From: Thioclava indica | GTDB taxonomy: Bacteria; Pseudomonadota; Alphaproteobacteria; Rhodobacterales; Rhodobacteraceae | Reading direction: 5' to 3' | NCBI RefSeq assembly: GCF_000714545.1 | Contig: NZ_AUNB01000002.1 | Coordinates: 1 to 64,000 of the forward strand | DNA: 64,000 bases | In this document: in pieces, positions 46,648-57,086 of the stretch | Layout of the letters: every line of letters starts with the position of its first letter | How positions within the stretch are numbered: the stretch's first letter is position 1 | Made by a program: the position numbers and the translations under genes | The notes under the pieces: model-generated | Database searches by the model: none | What the model was told of the DNA's origin: nothing | The model's input: only the letters and a program-made list of their open reading frames with translations

Positions 46648-47913
46648 TCAACCCCGATCGCGGATGGAATAATAGATCAATACGATGATCCCCCAGCTCA
46701 GCATCAAGAATAACGCCGCAAGACCAAAAATCATGGCGCGTTGCGGATATTCCGGAGAGTCCGCCAAGGTGGGCGTGATGTAAGTCGCCAGATATCGGGT
46801 CTGGCGTTGCGCGCTATCATAGGCGGAATCGCGCGCCGTCAGAGCTGCGCGGTAGACTTTCTCTGCGAACTCTTGATCGACGGTCAGGCCCTCAAATTCC
46901 GACATCAGGGCGGGGTAATCCTTGCCTGTTCCGGGCACGATCGTCGTCGCAAGGTTTTTGCGTTCCGTCGCGATGCGCTCGCGAATGGCTTGAATGCGGC
47001 GTTTGGCCTGAGTCACGCGCGGGTCGTCGGTGCTTGTCGAGGCGGCCAATTGGTCAAGCGCGACAAGTTCCTGTGCGAGTTGCTGCTGGAGGTTGTTCGT
47101 AACCCCCATGCGCCCTTGAATGTCTGATTGCAGATCGACAATCTGCGTGCGGGTGCGGAACTCTGTGAGCTTTTCACGCGCCTCGCGAAGCTGTTTTTGC
47201 GCCTTTTCAAGATCGCTATCGGCATAGCGAATGGCATCTGCTCGGGCGAGATCGTTGAGTCCGTTGACCATTTTCGTGCTTTGATCGACGATTTCCTGCG
47301 CGATCTTTTGCGCCATGTCAGGCGTGAAGGTGTGCACATCGACCTGAAGCAACCCGCCGCTCTGATTGTAGGTCACGCGCACAACGCGCCCCCAGTACCA
47401 ATGCAAATCCTCGGCAGTGGCATCGGGCCACAACGCAAAGACCGGGTCACTTTTCCAATGAGATGAGAAATAGCTGCGTAGATTAAGCTTTTTATCGACT
47501 GCCAGCGCTAAATTCTGGCTCCGGATGAACTGATACAGAACATCGCTGTCAGGCGAAGATGAGCCACCGGTAAACTGCGCCAAGCCCCCCAGAATATCCG
47601 ACGAGCTTGTTTCATCGGACTGACGCACCGAGAAGCCGGTCGTTGATCCATAGCGATCATCCGCGACCGCCCACAAATAAATCGCGACAACAAATAGCGG
47701 GACCAAGACCATTGCTATGAAGCTGGTTAAAATGCCCCAGTGACGTTTGCGCATGCGCGCCGCTCGCGCCAGTGGCCGCGTCTCGACAGGTTTGCGGGCG
47801 GGGGTGCCCTGCGGTTTGCCTTGTGGCTTGTTGGCTGCCTGTTTTTGGCCCTGAGGCTGGCGTCCCGCTGGTTTTTGCTCCGGGACCGCGCCATTGTTAT
47901 TTTCGCCTGTCAA
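46648..47913 (-). CDS. kpsE: Capsule polysaccharide export inner-membrane protein (KpsE/CtrB type)
   Basis: A 421-residue polysaccharide co-polymerase-type protein. A Gln/Pro/Lys-rich cytoplasmic tail (residues about 10-50) precedes a first membrane segment (ILTSFIAMVLVPLFVVAIYLWAV), a long periplasmic coiled-coil region and a C-terminal membrane segment. It bridges the inner-membrane ABC transporter to the outer-membrane channel. Start is TTG at 47913 with GAGGTAGGGA just upstream. The periplasmic part has FTGGSSSPDSDVLYQFI, as in KpsE relatives. Confidence 0.88.
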   Translation of the reverse strand: MTGENNNGAVPEQKPAGRQPQGQKQAANKPQGKPQGTPARKPVETRPLARAARMRKRHWGILTSFIAMVLVPLFVVAIYLWAVADDRYGSTTGFSVRQSDETSSSDILGGLAQFTGGSSSPDSDVLYQFIRSQNLALAVDKKLNLRSYFSSHWKSDPVFALWPDATAEDLHWYWGRVVRVTYNQSGGLLQVDVHTFTPDMAQKIAQEIVDQSTKMVNGLNDLARADAIRYADSDLEKAQKQLREAREKLTEFRTRTQIVDLQSDIQGRMGVTNNLQQQLAQELVALDQLAASTSTDDPRVTQAKRRIQAIRERIATERKNLATTIVPGTGKDYPALMSEFEGLTVDQEFAEKVYRAALTARDSAYDSAQRQTRYLATYITPTLADSPEYPQRAMIFGLAALFLMLSWGIIVLIYYSIRDRG

Positions 47914-47998
47914 ATCCCTACCTCAAGAACGTGGTTTGCAATCGTATTCAAGACTAACATAATAGAATTCGAGATCACCAATACAAAGGCGCCTCTCA
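47914..47998. promoter_or_regulatory. Short divergent promoter region between kpsE and kpsM
   Basis: Only 85 bp separate the divergent kpsE and kpsM genes. It is AT-rich compared with its surroundings and must contain two facing or overlapping promoters. No operator was recognised. Confidence 0.4.
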
Positions 47999-48814
47999 TT
48001 GTCATCTGTCCCTATTCGCCCGCCTGCACCACCCGGACGCGGAGTGTCGCAAAGGTTTCGCATGGCGCGCACCGTGACAGCTCTTATACTGCGGGAAATG
48101 TCGACGCGCTATGGCCGATCCCCCGGAGGATACCTTTGGGCCATCATCGAGCCGCTCGGCGCCATCTTGATCTTGACCATCGCCTTTTCGCTTGTTTTGC
48201 GCTCCCCGCCTATCGGCAATAGCTTTATCTTATTCTTTGCGACTGGCTTTGTGCCGTTCGGTGCTTTTCAAACGATTTCAAATCTCATCGCGCGGTCTCT
48301 TCGGTTCTCAGGGGCGCTATTGTCTTATCCCGTCGTTACGTGGGTCGATGCGATCGTGGCCCGTCTATTGCTCAACAGTCTGACCCAGATTCTTGTGTCC
48401 TACGTAATCTTGGGCGCTATCTTGTCCTTGCAAGCGGACCCGGTCACGCTGGATCTGGTGCCAATCCTGGAAGCCATGGCGCTGGCGCTATTTTTAGGAT
48501 TGGCGGTGGGCACCCTGAATTGCGCGCTGATGGGGTTGGTGCGTGTCTGGGATCAGATCTGGTCCATTGTCACCCGACCGTTGTTCCTCGCCTCCGGCGT
48601 GTTTTTTCTTTACGATACGCTGCCAAAAGTGGCGCAGGATATTTTGTGGTACAATCCCGTGCTGCACGTGACAGGGCTGATGCGTCGGGGCTTTTATCCC
48701 AGCTATGATGCTGACTATGTGTCCGTCCCATATGTTGTCGGCGTCTCTTTGGTGATGCTGTTCCTCGGGATTGTGCTGCTTGGCCGATATCATCGTCAAA
48801 TTCTGACATCGTGA
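47999..48814 (+). CDS. kpsM: Capsule-polysaccharide ABC transporter permease
   Basis: A membrane protein of 271 residues with about six helices and the ABC-2 signature. The block LILREMSTRYGRSPGGYLWAIIEPL is characteristic of KpsM. It forms the translocation pathway with KpsT. The start is uncertain: TTG at 47999 (AAAGG upstream) or ATG at 48062 (AAAGG 6 bp upstream). Either way it is divergent from kpsE-kpsT, an unusual split. Confidence 0.9.
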   Translation: MSSVPIRPPAPPGRGVSQRFRMARTVTALILREMSTRYGRSPGGYLWAIIEPLGAILILTIAFSLVLRSPPIGNSFILFFATGFVPFGAFQTISNLIARSLRFSGALLSYPVVTWVDAIVARLLLNSLTQILVSYVILGAILSLQADPVTLDLVPILEAMALALFLGLAVGTLNCALMGLVRVWDQIWSIVTRPLFLASGVFFLYDTLPKVAQDILWYNPVLHVTGLMRRGFYPSYDADYVSVPYVVGVSLVMLFLGIVLLGRYHRQILTS

Positions 48815-48877
48815 CGGGACGCTTTTGATCGTCTGACCTATGAGAGAGGCTATACACTGGCCCATGTGAAAGAGGGC

Positions 48878-49876
48878 TTAACGCTTGTCTGCCCAAGCCA
48901 AAACGGTTTGATGGGCGATATCCGTGCGCCGCAACAGGCCGTCGCGGATCGCGCGACCGATCAGCGACAGAAAAACCAGCCGCTCGCCTTGATGGAAGCG
49001 CGCTTTCAGCAACCATTTCGGAACAATCACCAAAAGCACTGGCAAGAACATCCAACCCGCGGCCATGCGATACAGCAGCAGCAGGTTGCGATGGTAGTAA
49101 TAGACTTTCCACAACGGATGAAACCGGCCCCGCTGTGAGTTGGCAAAGGTCTGGCAGTCATGTTCAAACCGGACATCGGGGGCGAACGCGACCCTGCCGC
49201 CTTTATTTGATAATTCCAGGGTATAAAGGCCATCATCACCGTATAAAAACAGCCCCGGATCGGGCAGTCCGGCCAAGGCCAAACCCTTGCGCGAAATGAA
49301 GAATCCAACGAATGAGGTCACGTCGATTTTCAAGGCGTGATCGGAATTGTAAGCCTCGGGCGTTATGTGAAAACCGTCGCGCCCTTGCAGCAGCGTGCGC
49401 CAAAACGCCCGACCGTTTGAGAACGGATTGCGCGAAGGGCGGTTCATCTCACAGATCCGGCCATCGGGGAAGTAAACCGCTGCCGCCAGCGCGTCCCATT
49501 GGCTCAGATCGCGTGCGTGAAACGCTGCCAAAGCGCCGGGTTCGGGGCGGGCATCATCATCCATCACGACCATCCAGTCGGGATCAAAGCGATCCCGCGC
49601 CAGCGCCATGCCGCCTGCGAACCCCCCGGCGCCGCCGAGGTTGGTTTCACTGCGCTCAATCGTCAATCTTGGATCGGAAAGCGAGCCCAGCCACTCCGCA
49701 GTGCCATCATTTGAGGCATTGTCGAACACGATCACCGCTTGCAGATCTTTGGGCGCGGTCTCAAGCAGGCGCGCCAGCGTCGCCTTGAGCTGAGCTAAGC
49801 GATTATAGGTCACAACCACCGCAACCAAACGGGTTGCCGCGCGATGTTGGCTGTCAGGGACGTTGCCGCTCTGCAT
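48878..49876 (-). CDS. GT2 glycosyltransferase, GlfT1/rhamnosyltransferase-like
   Basis: A 332-residue GT-A enzyme. Visible are VVVTYNRLAQLKATL, VFDNASNDGT, the loop NLGGAGGFAGGM, metal motif MVVMDDDARPEPG and the acceptor-side GLFLYGDDGLYTLEL; the end carries a hydrophobic segment. This pattern is shared by rhamnosyltransferases and by GlfT1, which adds the first galactofuranose to a rhamnosyl lipid. Its place between kpsM and rfb genes fits either role. Start ATG at 49876; a TTG one codon earlier is possible. Confidence 0.8.
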   Translation of the reverse strand: MQSGNVPDSQHRAATRLVAVVVTYNRLAQLKATLARLLETAPKDLQAVIVFDNASNDGTAEWLGSLSDPRLTIERSETNLGGAGGFAGGMALARDRFDPDWMVVMDDDARPEPGALAAFHARDLSQWDALAAAVYFPDGRICEMNRPSRNPFSNGRAFWRTLLQGRDGFHITPEAYNSDHALKIDVTSFVGFFISRKGLALAGLPDPGLFLYGDDGLYTLELSNKGGRVAFAPDVRFEHDCQTFANSQRGRFHPLWKVYYYHRNLLLLYRMAAGWMFLPVLLVIVPKWLLKARFHQGERLVFLSLIGRAIRDGLLRRTDIAHQTVLAWADKR

Positions 49877-49956
49877 CAAGCCAGTATTCCTTTTATTCTC
49901 GCGCCAACGCGAGCCGAGCCAACCGGTTTCTCATCGCGTATCGGATGAAGAATGCC

Positions 49957-50835
49957 TCAGGTTTCGGAAATCAGACGTTTCAAATACGCCCCGTAGCTGT
50001 TTTTCCCAAATTGATCAGCGCGTTCTGCCAAAGCGTCGGCGCTGATCCAGCCATTGGCAAAGGCGATCTCATCGGGGCTGCCGCTTTGCAAGCCTTGGCG
50101 TTGCTCAAGTGTGCGCACGAAATTCCCGGCGTCGAGCAAACTCGCGTGGGTGCCGGTATCCAGCCAAGCATATCCGCGCCCCATTTGCTTGACCGACAAG
50201 TCACCATCCGCGAGATACATCTCAAGAAGCGAAGCGATCTCAAGTTCGCCGCGTGCGGATGGCGTCACCTGACGGGCGCGTTCGGGCGCTGTCTCATCAA
50301 GGAAGTAAAGCCCGGTGACCGCGTAGTTCGACGGCGGTTTCGCAGGCTTTTCGACAATCGCGCGCACCTGGCCATTTGCGTCGAAATCCACCACGCCGTA
50401 GCGTTCGGGATCGGCCACGTGATAGCCAAAAACGGTGCCCCCGGCCGTTGCGACGTCTGCCTCTTGCAGCAAGATCGGCAAGCCGTGGCCGAAGAAGATG
50501 TTGTCCCCCAGAACCATCGCCGAAGGCGCGCCCTGCAGAAAATTCTCAGCCAGAAGATAAGCCTGCGCAAGACCGTCAGGCGAGGGCTGCGTGATATATT
50601 CCAGCGAGATGCCCCATTGGCTGCCATCGCCCAACGTGCGTTTGAACTGGTCCTGATCAACGGGGGTCGTGATGATCACAATCTCACGGATGCCCGATAG
50701 CATCAGCGTGGTCAGCGGGTAATAGATCATCGGCTTGTCATAGATCGGCAGCAGTTGTTTCGACACGCCGATGGTGATCGGATACAGCCGCGTTCCGCTG
50801 CCGCCTGCCAGAATGATGCCTTTGCGTTGGGTCAT
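49957..50835 (-). CDS. rfbA: Glucose-1-phosphate thymidylyltransferase
   Basis: Makes dTDP-glucose, the first step to dTDP-L-rhamnose. The 292-residue protein begins with GIILAGGSGTRLYPITIGVSKQLLPIYDKP and has EKPAKPPSNYAVTGLYF. Its start overlaps the rfbD stop by one base (TAATG), so it is coupled. Fourth gene of the rfbCBDA operon; the GT2 gene follows 77 bp later. Confidence 0.96.
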   Translation of the reverse strand: MTQRKGIILAGGSGTRLYPITIGVSKQLLPIYDKPMIYYPLTTLMLSGIREIVIITTPVDQDQFKRTLGDGSQWGISLEYITQPSPDGLAQAYLLAENFLQGAPSAMVLGDNIFFGHGLPILLQEADVATAGGTVFGYHVADPERYGVVDFDANGQVRAIVEKPAKPPSNYAVTGLYFLDETAPERARQVTPSARGELEIASLLEMYLADGDLSVKQMGRGYAWLDTGTHASLLDAGNFVRTLEQRQGLQSGSPDEIAFANGWISADALAERADQFGKNSYGAYLKRLISET

Positions 50836-51677
50836 TATGTGACCTCCAGCTCGCTAAGAATTTGTGCCAATCCGGCTTTCCAGTCTGGCGGAGCAATCCC
50901 GAAATCCTGCGTAAGACGCGCGCAGTCCAGCCGCGAGTTATGCGGTCGCGCGGCGGGTGTCGGGTATTGCACGCCGGGGATGCCGGTGACGGTGACATCG
51001 CGGTGGGCTTGCGCAAAGATTTCTGTCGCGAAGTCTTTCCAGCTTACCCAAGGCATGCCGCCGTAATGATACAGCCCGCCACCCTGACCTGCCCCTAGGG
51101 GCGCGGCAATGCGCAGCAATGTGGCGGCGATGTCAGCAGCGGGTGTCGGCCCCCCGATTTGATCGTCCACCACGGTCAGCGCATCTCGGGTTTGCGACAA
51201 GCGCAGCATTGTTTTGACGAAATTATTGCCGTGTGACGATACCACCCAGCTTGTGCGTAAAATCGCATAGCGCCCGCCCGCCTGCGCAATGCCCTTTTCG
51301 CCTACCAGTTTTGAGCGGCCATAGGCGTTGAGCGGCGCAACCGAATCATCAGGCTTCCAAGGGGCGTCGTCCGATCCGTCAAACACGTAATCGGTCGAGA
51401 GATGCAGAAACGGAATTCCCTTGGCGGCGCAGGCCCGTGCCATGGCTGCGGGCGCATCGCCGTTGATCACAGTGGCCAATGCCTCTTCTTCTTCGGCGCG
51501 GTCGACAGCCGTGTAGGCGGCGGCGTTGATGACGCAGGTTGCGTTGCTTTCCTCTATCACTTTGGCGCAGGCCGCCGGATCGCTGAGATCGGCAGCGTCA
51601 CGGCCTAGCGCTGTGACCTCGCCTTGGCGCTGCAACGCGGTTGCGACCTGGCCGGTTTTGCCGAAAACGAGGATCAC
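50835..51677 (-). CDS. rfbD: dTDP-4-dehydrorhamnose reductase
   Basis: Final reduction to dTDP-L-rhamnose. The 280-residue SDR protein has the N-terminal [17 protein letters not shown] and YGRSKLVGE. The GTG start at 51677 gives a GTGA overlap with rfbB; the longer open frame upstream is only rfbB in another phase. The order rfbC-rfbB-rfbD-rfbA is conventional. Confidence 0.95.
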   Translation of the reverse strand: MILVFGKTGQVATALQRQGEVTALGRDAADLSDPAACAKVIEESNATCVINAAAYTAVDRAEEEEALATVINGDAPAAMARACAAKGIPFLHLSTDYVFDGSDDAPWKPDDSVAPLNAYGRSKLVGEKGIAQAGGRYAILRTSWVVSSHGNNFVKTMLRLSQTRDALTVVDDQIGGPTPAADIAATLLRIAAPLGAGQGGGLYHYGGMPWVSWKDFATEIFAQAHRDVTVTGIPGVQYPTPAARPHNSRLDCARLTQDFGIAPPDWKAGLAQILSELEVT

Positions 51678-52723
51678 GCGCGCACCCCAAGTCGCTCGCC
51701 CACGCCCTCGCGGGTTTGCAGGGCGCGCCACCAATCCTCGTTGTCGAGATACCATTGCACGGTTTTCGCAAGCCCTTGTTCAACGGTCACGCTGGGCCGC
51801 CAACCCAACTCGTTGCGAATACGGCTGGGGTCAATCGCGTAGCGCGCGTCATGGCCGGGTCGGTCGGTAACAAAGGTGATTTGGTCGCTATAAGAGCCCT
51901 GCGATTTCGGCCTCTTTTCATCAAGGATCGCGCACAGCGTTTGCACCAACTCAAGGTTGCTGCGTTCGTTTTCACCGCCGATATTGTAGCTGCGCCCCGA
52001 CGTGCCCTTTTCAAGCACTAACAGCAACGCATCGGCGTGATCCTCGACATAAAGCCAGTCGCGAATGTTCGAGCCATCGCCGTAGATCGGCAGGGGTTTG
52101 CCCGCCAAGGCGTTCAGGATGACCACCGGAATCAGTTTTTCTGGAAAGTGGAATGGCCCGTAGTTATTTGAACAATTGCTCAGAACAACGGGCAACCCGT
52201 ATGTCTCGTGCCAAGCGCGCACCAGATGATCGGAGCTCGCCTTTGAGGCTGAGTAGGGAGAGCGCGGATCATAGGGCGTGGTTTCCGTGAATTTAACGCT
52301 TGGGTCATTTGGCAGAGAGCCGAACACTTCATCGGTTGAAATATGATGAAAACGGAACGCGGCGGGCTTGCCTTGCGCGGTCCAATAGCGCCGCGCCGCT
52401 TCCAGCATGTTGTAAGTGCCGGTGATATTCGTGTCGATAAAATCGCCCGGTCCGTCGATTGAACGATCAACATGGCTTTCCGCCGCCAAATGCATCACCG
52501 CATCGGGCTGATGACGATCAAACACCGGATCAAGCGCGGCACGGTCGCGAATATCGACCTGTTCAAAGGCGTAATGTGCACTGTTTGACACGCTGGCAAC
52601 GTTCGCAAGGCAAGCGGCATAGGTCAGCGCGTCTAGATTGACGACATCATGTCCGCGCGAAATCGCCAGACGCACCACTGCTGATCCGATAAAGCCAGCG
52701 CCACCGGTAACCAAGATTTTCAT
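51674..52723 (-). CDS. rfbB: dTDP-glucose 4,6-dehydratase
   Basis: Converts dTDP-glucose to dTDP-4-keto-6-deoxyglucose with bound NAD. The 349-residue protein has [15 protein letters not shown], catalytic STDEVFG and [12 protein letters not shown], and an [17 protein letters not shown] block. ATGA overlap with rfbC. Confidence 0.97.
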   Translation of the reverse strand: MKILVTGGAGFIGSAVVRLAISRGHDVVNLDALTYAACLANVASVSNSAHYAFEQVDIRDRAALDPVFDRHQPDAVMHLAAESHVDRSIDGPGDFIDTNITGTYNMLEAARRYWTAQGKPAAFRFHHISTDEVFGSLPNDPSVKFTETTPYDPRSPYSASKASSDHLVRAWHETYGLPVVLSNCSNNYGPFHFPEKLIPVVILNALAGKPLPIYGDGSNIRDWLYVEDHADALLLVLEKGTSGRSYNIGGENERSNLELVQTLCAILDEKRPKSQGSYSDQITFVTDRPGHDARYAIDPSRIRNELGWRPSVTVEQGLAKTVQWYLDNEDWWRALQTREGVGERLGVRA

Positions 52724-53292
52724 CTGCCGATCTCCCAGACGAATGGACTGTTGAGACCCGCCAAGCTGCCTGCCTCGGCATCTTTGGGCGAGAGCGCGGG
52801 ACTCACCCCCTCGGGTAGATCCCAGTCAATCGCGAGATCGGGATCGTCCCAACGGATCGCGCCCTCTGTTTCGGGGGCATAATAATCGCTACATTTATAG
52901 ATGATTTCGGTGTCCGGTTCACGCGTGACAAAGCCATGCGCAAAGCCGGCCGGTATGAGCAGTTGCCGCCCGTTCTCAAAGCTAAGTTCGGTCCCAAACC
53001 ACTGCCCATAAGTCGGGCTTCCTTTGCGAATGTCGACCGCGACATCCCAAAGCCGCCCCCTACCGCAGCGCACCAGTTTGTCCTGCGCATGAGGGGGCGC
53101 TTGAAAGTGCAGACCGCGAATTGTGCCCTGCGCCTGTGACAAAGAATGGTTGTCTTGCACGAAATCATACTCGAGGTGATTTTGTTCAAACGCTTTCGCG
53201 CTATAGCTTTCGCAGAAAAACCCACGGCTATCGCCAAAGCGTTTGGGAGTTATGATCAGGACGCCGACGAGGGGCGTTTGTTCTATAAGCAC
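52720..53292 (-). CDS. rfbC: dTDP-4-dehydrorhamnose 3,5-epimerase
   Basis: Cupin epimerase acting on dTDP-4-keto-6-deoxyglucose. The 190-residue protein has [13 protein letters not shown], the catalytic histidine in [17 protein letters not shown] and the Tyr region in [12 protein letters not shown]. Start is GTG at 53292 with a GAGAG upstream. First gene of rfbCBDA; its promoter must lie in the 194-bp space from flgI. Confidence 0.96.
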   Translation of the reverse strand: MLIEQTPLVGVLIITPKRFGDSRGFFCESYSAKAFEQNHLEYDFVQDNHSLSQAQGTIRGLHFQAPPHAQDKLVRCGRGRLWDVAVDIRKGSPTYGQWFGTELSFENGRQLLIPAGFAHGFVTREPDTEIIYKCSDYYAPETEGAIRWDDPDLAIDWDLPEGVSPALSPKDAEAGSLAGLNSPFVWEIGR

Positions 53293-53486
53293 GCGAGGCT
53301 CTCATTGCATTGAAATTTACACACGGCAAAATGGTCTAGAATGGATCGGATTGCCAGTGTGCAAACGCATCGTGATCACCGCCGATGCGCAGCAGGGGCT
53401 GAAGTCTCAAGAAAATCTTGTTTAGTTGGTTGAGCGGAGGGTCGCGGCGAGAAAATGCCCTCATGATTTCATCAGCTTTCGTTAGC

Positions 53487-54587
53487 TTAATTCACCAGAA
53501 ATTCGGCATGCAATGCGCCTGCAGCGTTAATGCTTTTCAGGATGTCGATCATGTCGCGCGGGCTTACCCCTAGTGCGTTGAGACCAGCGACCACTTCAGA
53601 CAATGTGCTGCCCTCGGTCACCTCCGCCATGCGAATACCGGGTTCTTCCGTGATCGATGCTTGCGAGCGCGGCACGACGACAGTTTCGCCCTCAGAGAAG
53701 GGGTTTGGCTGCACGACCAGCGGGCGCTCTTCGACTTTGAGCGTCAGATTTCCCTGGCTGACGGCCACGCGCGAGATGCGCACATCTTGCCCCATAACGA
53801 TGGTTCCCGAGCGTTGATCGACAACCACGCGGGCCCGCTGTTCGGGTTCGACACCAAGGTTTTCAACTCGTCCAATAGCATGTGCAACTGATCGCGCGCG
53901 TGTGGATTTGATGTCAAGCGCGACGGTGCCGCCGTCCAGCATCTCGGCGACGCGCCGACCGTATTCGCGGTTGATCACCGTTTCAATTCGACTGGCGGTG
54001 GTAAAATCCGGGGTGCGTAAAGCGAGCCGAACCACGTTCAAATCATTGATCGCAAAATCAATTTCACGCTCTACGCGGCCGCCAGCCGGGATGTTGCCCG
54101 ATGTCGGCACCCCTTGCGTAACAGTTGCGCCTGCGCCTTCGGCGACGGCGCCGCCTGCAATGATCGTGCCTTGTGAAACGACATAGATTTCGCCATCAGC
54201 CGCCTTGAGCGGGGTCATCACCAAAGTGCCCCCCAGCAGACTCTTTGCATCGCCAATCGCCGAGACGGTGACGTCGATTTGGCTGCCAGCGCGCGAGAAC
54301 GGTGGCAATGATGCTGTCACCATCACGGCAGCAACGTTTTTGGGCCGAAACTGTTCGCCGGTAACGTTAACGCCGAGTCTCTCAAGCATGTTTGACATAA
54401 TTTCTTCAGTGAAGGGCGCATTGCGCAAGCCATCACCCGTCCCATTGAGCCCGACGACAAGGCCATAGCCAACTAGATCATTGCCGCGCACCCCATCGAA
54501 TTCGACCAGATCTTTGATCCGGATCGGAGTGGCTGCGGTCAGGCAAGGCACAAGCAACAAGCAGAGGGCGAGAAAGACTTTCAACAT
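53487..54587 (-). CDS. flgI: Flagellar P-ring protein FlgI
   Basis: Forms the periplasmic ring around the flagellar rod. The 366-residue precursor has a signal peptide (LKVFLALCLLLVPCLTAA) and the FlgI signatures RIKDLVEFDGVRGNDLVGYGL, GLNGTGDG and KNVAAVMVTASLPPF. The ATG overlaps the flgL stop (TAATG). Last gene of the flgE-flgK-flgL-flgI group. Confidence 0.97.
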   Translation of the reverse strand: MLKVFLALCLLLVPCLTAATPIRIKDLVEFDGVRGNDLVGYGLVVGLNGTGDGLRNAPFTEEIMSNMLERLGVNVTGEQFRPKNVAAVMVTASLPPFSRAGSQIDVTVSAIGDAKSLLGGTLVMTPLKAADGEIYVVSQGTIIAGGAVAEGAGATVTQGVPTSGNIPAGGRVEREIDFAINDLNVVRLALRTPDFTTASRIETVINREYGRRVAEMLDGGTVALDIKSTRARSVAHAIGRVENLGVEPEQRARVVVDQRSGTIVMGQDVRISRVAVSQGNLTLKVEERPLVVQPNPFSEGETVVVPRSQASITEEPGIRMAEVTEGSTLSEVVAGLNALGVSPRDMIDILKSINAAGALHAEFLVN

Positions 54588-55600
54588 TATATATAATCCG
54601 CCAGCGAGAGCCGCGAGAGCCGCGATGTCAGTGTGTAAAGGGTTTCGAGTTGGGTGCTGACGGCCTCGAGTGCAGTTGCGCTCTCATATGGATCGGCAGA
54701 GATCAGCTCGGTTCTTGCCAGTTTCAGGGATGTACTCTCGGCTTGGTTGCGTGTTTGGGCATCGGCGATTTTGCCTTGTTTCGAGCCGATTTCGGCGGCC
54801 AACCCTGTAAGACTAGAGTTGCCCGAGAGGATACGCTCTCCTGCTGCTACTGAGAGTGTAGAGCGGGCCCCTTGATCCCCCCCAAAAAGCCCGTCTGCCA
54901 TCAGTGATGCGATCGCAAATCCTTTAATTACATCTCGAATACGCGGATCGGATGCGGAGCTGTCTATCGATGTGGTTTCACCATCCGCGATACGAAAACT
55001 CAGCCCCAGACTGTCATCGCCACGATAGGCTGTGTCGATGAAACCACCGCCTCCGGCGGGCGCAGAAAACCAACTATCAATTAGTGTAATTGCGTCTTCT
55101 GCCGATGTCGCACCAGAAATTTCCGTTTTGAGCGCTGATAAAATATCTGCAGGATCGGCTAATGGTGCGGTGTCGGTTGCTGCACCTGAGAAGACATAAC
55201 GACCCGCCACGTTGGTGTTGAGTGCCGAAATCAATGTGTCGAACTTTACGGCCGCGTTGGCAGCGGTGACATCTATCAATGTTGGGCTGGAATTAGTGGC
55301 GGCTGACAGCAGGGTTGTAGCAGAATCTTCAGATAAGGAGCTGATAACGCCCAACGTTTCCTGCATCGTGTCCGTTGTAAGCGCCGCTTCAGTCGTGACA
55401 ACGTTATAGCTATCCATCATCGAGAGGCTGCGATTGATACCGGATAGTGAAGAAAAATCCCCGGCCACTGCGGCGCCGATATCTTGTTTGATGCCGCTGG
55501 CGACTTCTTGACTGAGTTGCGACAGCGTCGTTTTGAGCTGCGTGTTATGCTGGCGTAGCTGGAAGCTTTGGGCCATATCACCGACGGAAACGTAGTTCAT
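54587..55600 (-). CDS. flgL: Flagellar hook-filament junction protein FlgL
   Basis: A 337-residue hook-associated protein that joins hook to filament. The flagellin-like N terminus (SFQLRQHNTQLKTTLSQLSQEVASG) and C terminus (ALEAVSTQLETLYTLTSRLSRLSLADYI) form the D0/D1 helices typical of the family. One base separates it from flgK, so the genes are cotranscribed. Confidence 0.9.
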   Translation of the reverse strand: MNYVSVGDMAQSFQLRQHNTQLKTTLSQLSQEVASGIKQDIGAAVAGDFSSLSGINRSLSMMDSYNVVTTEAALTTDTMQETLGVISSLSEDSATTLLSAATNSSPTLIDVTAANAAVKFDTLISALNTNVAGRYVFSGAATDTAPLADPADILSALKTEISGATSAEDAITLIDSWFSAPAGGGGFIDTAYRGDDSLGLSFRIADGETTSIDSSASDPRIRDVIKGFAIASLMADGLFGGDQGARSTLSVAAGERILSGNSSLTGLAAEIGSKQGKIADAQTRNQAESTSLKLARTELISADPYESATALEAVSTQLETLYTLTSRLSRLSLADYI

Positions 55601-55601
55601 C

Positions 55602-57056
55602 TTACAGCTCCAGTAGTGTGTTAATGAGAGTGTCTACGGTTTGCATTACCTTCGCATTGGCGGCGTACATGCGTTCGACCTGTAGAAGCGTTTGCAGCTC
55701 TTGGTCGGTGTCCACGCCATCGGCGAGCGCCATTTCGTTTAGTGTCTCGTGGCGCGCGGCGGCAAAGCTCTCGGTTGCCTCGGCGCTTTGGCGCTTGCTT
55801 GAAAACTCGGACATCAAACTCGCGGCCAAGCTTGACGCGCTGTGTTTCGAGGCACCAAAATCACCCGAAGATGGGGTGCTTTGAGCCGTTAGCGCATCTG
55901 CGAGTGAGGTCAGGATTTGTGAGTTTCCGACCGAGCCCGCGCTGGTTGCGCCCAAACCGTCGCGAAGATGCCAGAGCGCGCCGCCCTGATCGGGGTCGGC
56001 GATTGCATTGATTGAAATCCGACTGGCCAATCCCAGTTCATTCGCCGTATCAAGCGCCCCACCGGCATCGGTAAATAGGCCCGGATCGCCAGAGCTTAGG
56101 GTTGGATCGGTTGTAGGATCAGAAAAGCGCTCAATCAGGTTGCGCGCATAGGCATCAACTTGGGTCTGTGCTTGCGGTGCCAATTCGTCACGGATGGAAA
56201 ATAGAGCGCCGAGTGAGCCTCCGCCCATCAGTCGATCATCGTCGGTTGCAATGTCCATTCCGTTGATCGTAAGACCTGAAAGCGCCCCCGAATCCTGCGT
56301 CATGTCTGCGGTAATCGTGCCCGCTGCGGAAAATCCGATCTCGACCGGATTGCTTTCCAGCAGAAATGCACCGCCAGTTGTAACGAGGCTGATCTGATCA
56401 TTATCGCGCGCGATTTGGCGAACGGGAACGATTGTCGAAACTTGATCAACCAAGACCTGACGTTGATCGAGCAGCGCGCTGGCATCATGGCCGGATGCGC
56501 GCAAAGAAAGAATATTGCTGTTGAGTGTGTCGATCTGCGCCAGTGATTCATTGAGAAAACTGACTTGGGATGCGATTGATTTATCGGCATCCATGCGTGC
56601 TTGTTGAATGTTGTCGCTGGTATCGCCCAGATGGGTCGTGATCGACTTTGTGGCATCAAGCACCGCCGTTAAACGAACTTCGCTTTCAGGCCGACTAGCA
56701 GCCTCAACAAGATTGGCCTCGAGGTCGGACAGTTGCGTTGAGAGCGATCCGGCCTCTTCGGGGTTGCCGAGCCAGCCCTCCATCTGTGAATAGAAATCGG
56801 TCCGCTTGCCAGCGTTTTCGGCACTTGCATCGGCAAGACGTCGGTCTTGCAGGACGGTTTCATTCACCGCGCGATTGACACCGGTGACTGCGACGCCTGC
56901 ACCGTTTGTGCCAAGCATTTGCGACGATAACTGCACCTCGCGGCGTGCATAGCCCTCGGTCATGGCATTTGCGGTATTGGAGGCCACGACCTCTGCCATC
57001 CGCGAGGATGCGGTGAGCCCGGACAAAGCGTTGGATAGAGCGAGCGTGATGCTCAT
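55602..57056 (-). CDS. flgK: Flagellar hook-associated protein FlgK
   Basis: A 484-residue HAP1 protein. N terminus SITLALSNALSGLTASSRMAEVVASNTANAMTEGYARREVQL and C terminus with LLQVERMYAANAKVMQTVDTLINTLLEL form the rod-like D0/D1 domains. Two adjacent ATG codons (57059, 57056) are possible; AGGAGG lies 5 bp before the second, which is chosen. Confidence 0.94.
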   Translation of the reverse strand: MSITLALSNALSGLTASSRMAEVVASNTANAMTEGYARREVQLSSQMLGTNGAGVAVTGVNRAVNETVLQDRRLADASAENAGKRTDFYSQMEGWLGNPEEAGSLSTQLSDLEANLVEAASRPESEVRLTAVLDATKSITTHLGDTSDNIQQARMDADKSIASQVSFLNESLAQIDTLNSNILSLRASGHDASALLDQRQVLVDQVSTIVPVRQIARDNDQISLVTTGGAFLLESNPVEIGFSAAGTITADMTQDSGALSGLTINGMDIATDDDRLMGGGSLGALFSIRDELAPQAQTQVDAYARNLIERFSDPTTDPTLSSGDPGLFTDAGGALDTANELGLASRISINAIADPDQGGALWHLRDGLGATSAGSVGNSQILTSLADALTAQSTPSSGDFGASKHSASSLAASLMSEFSSKRQSAEATESFAAARHETLNEMALADGVDTDQELQTLLQVERMYAANAKVMQTVDTLINTLLEL

Positions 57057-57086
57057 CATGGCCTCCTATCTGTGATCCTACACGGA

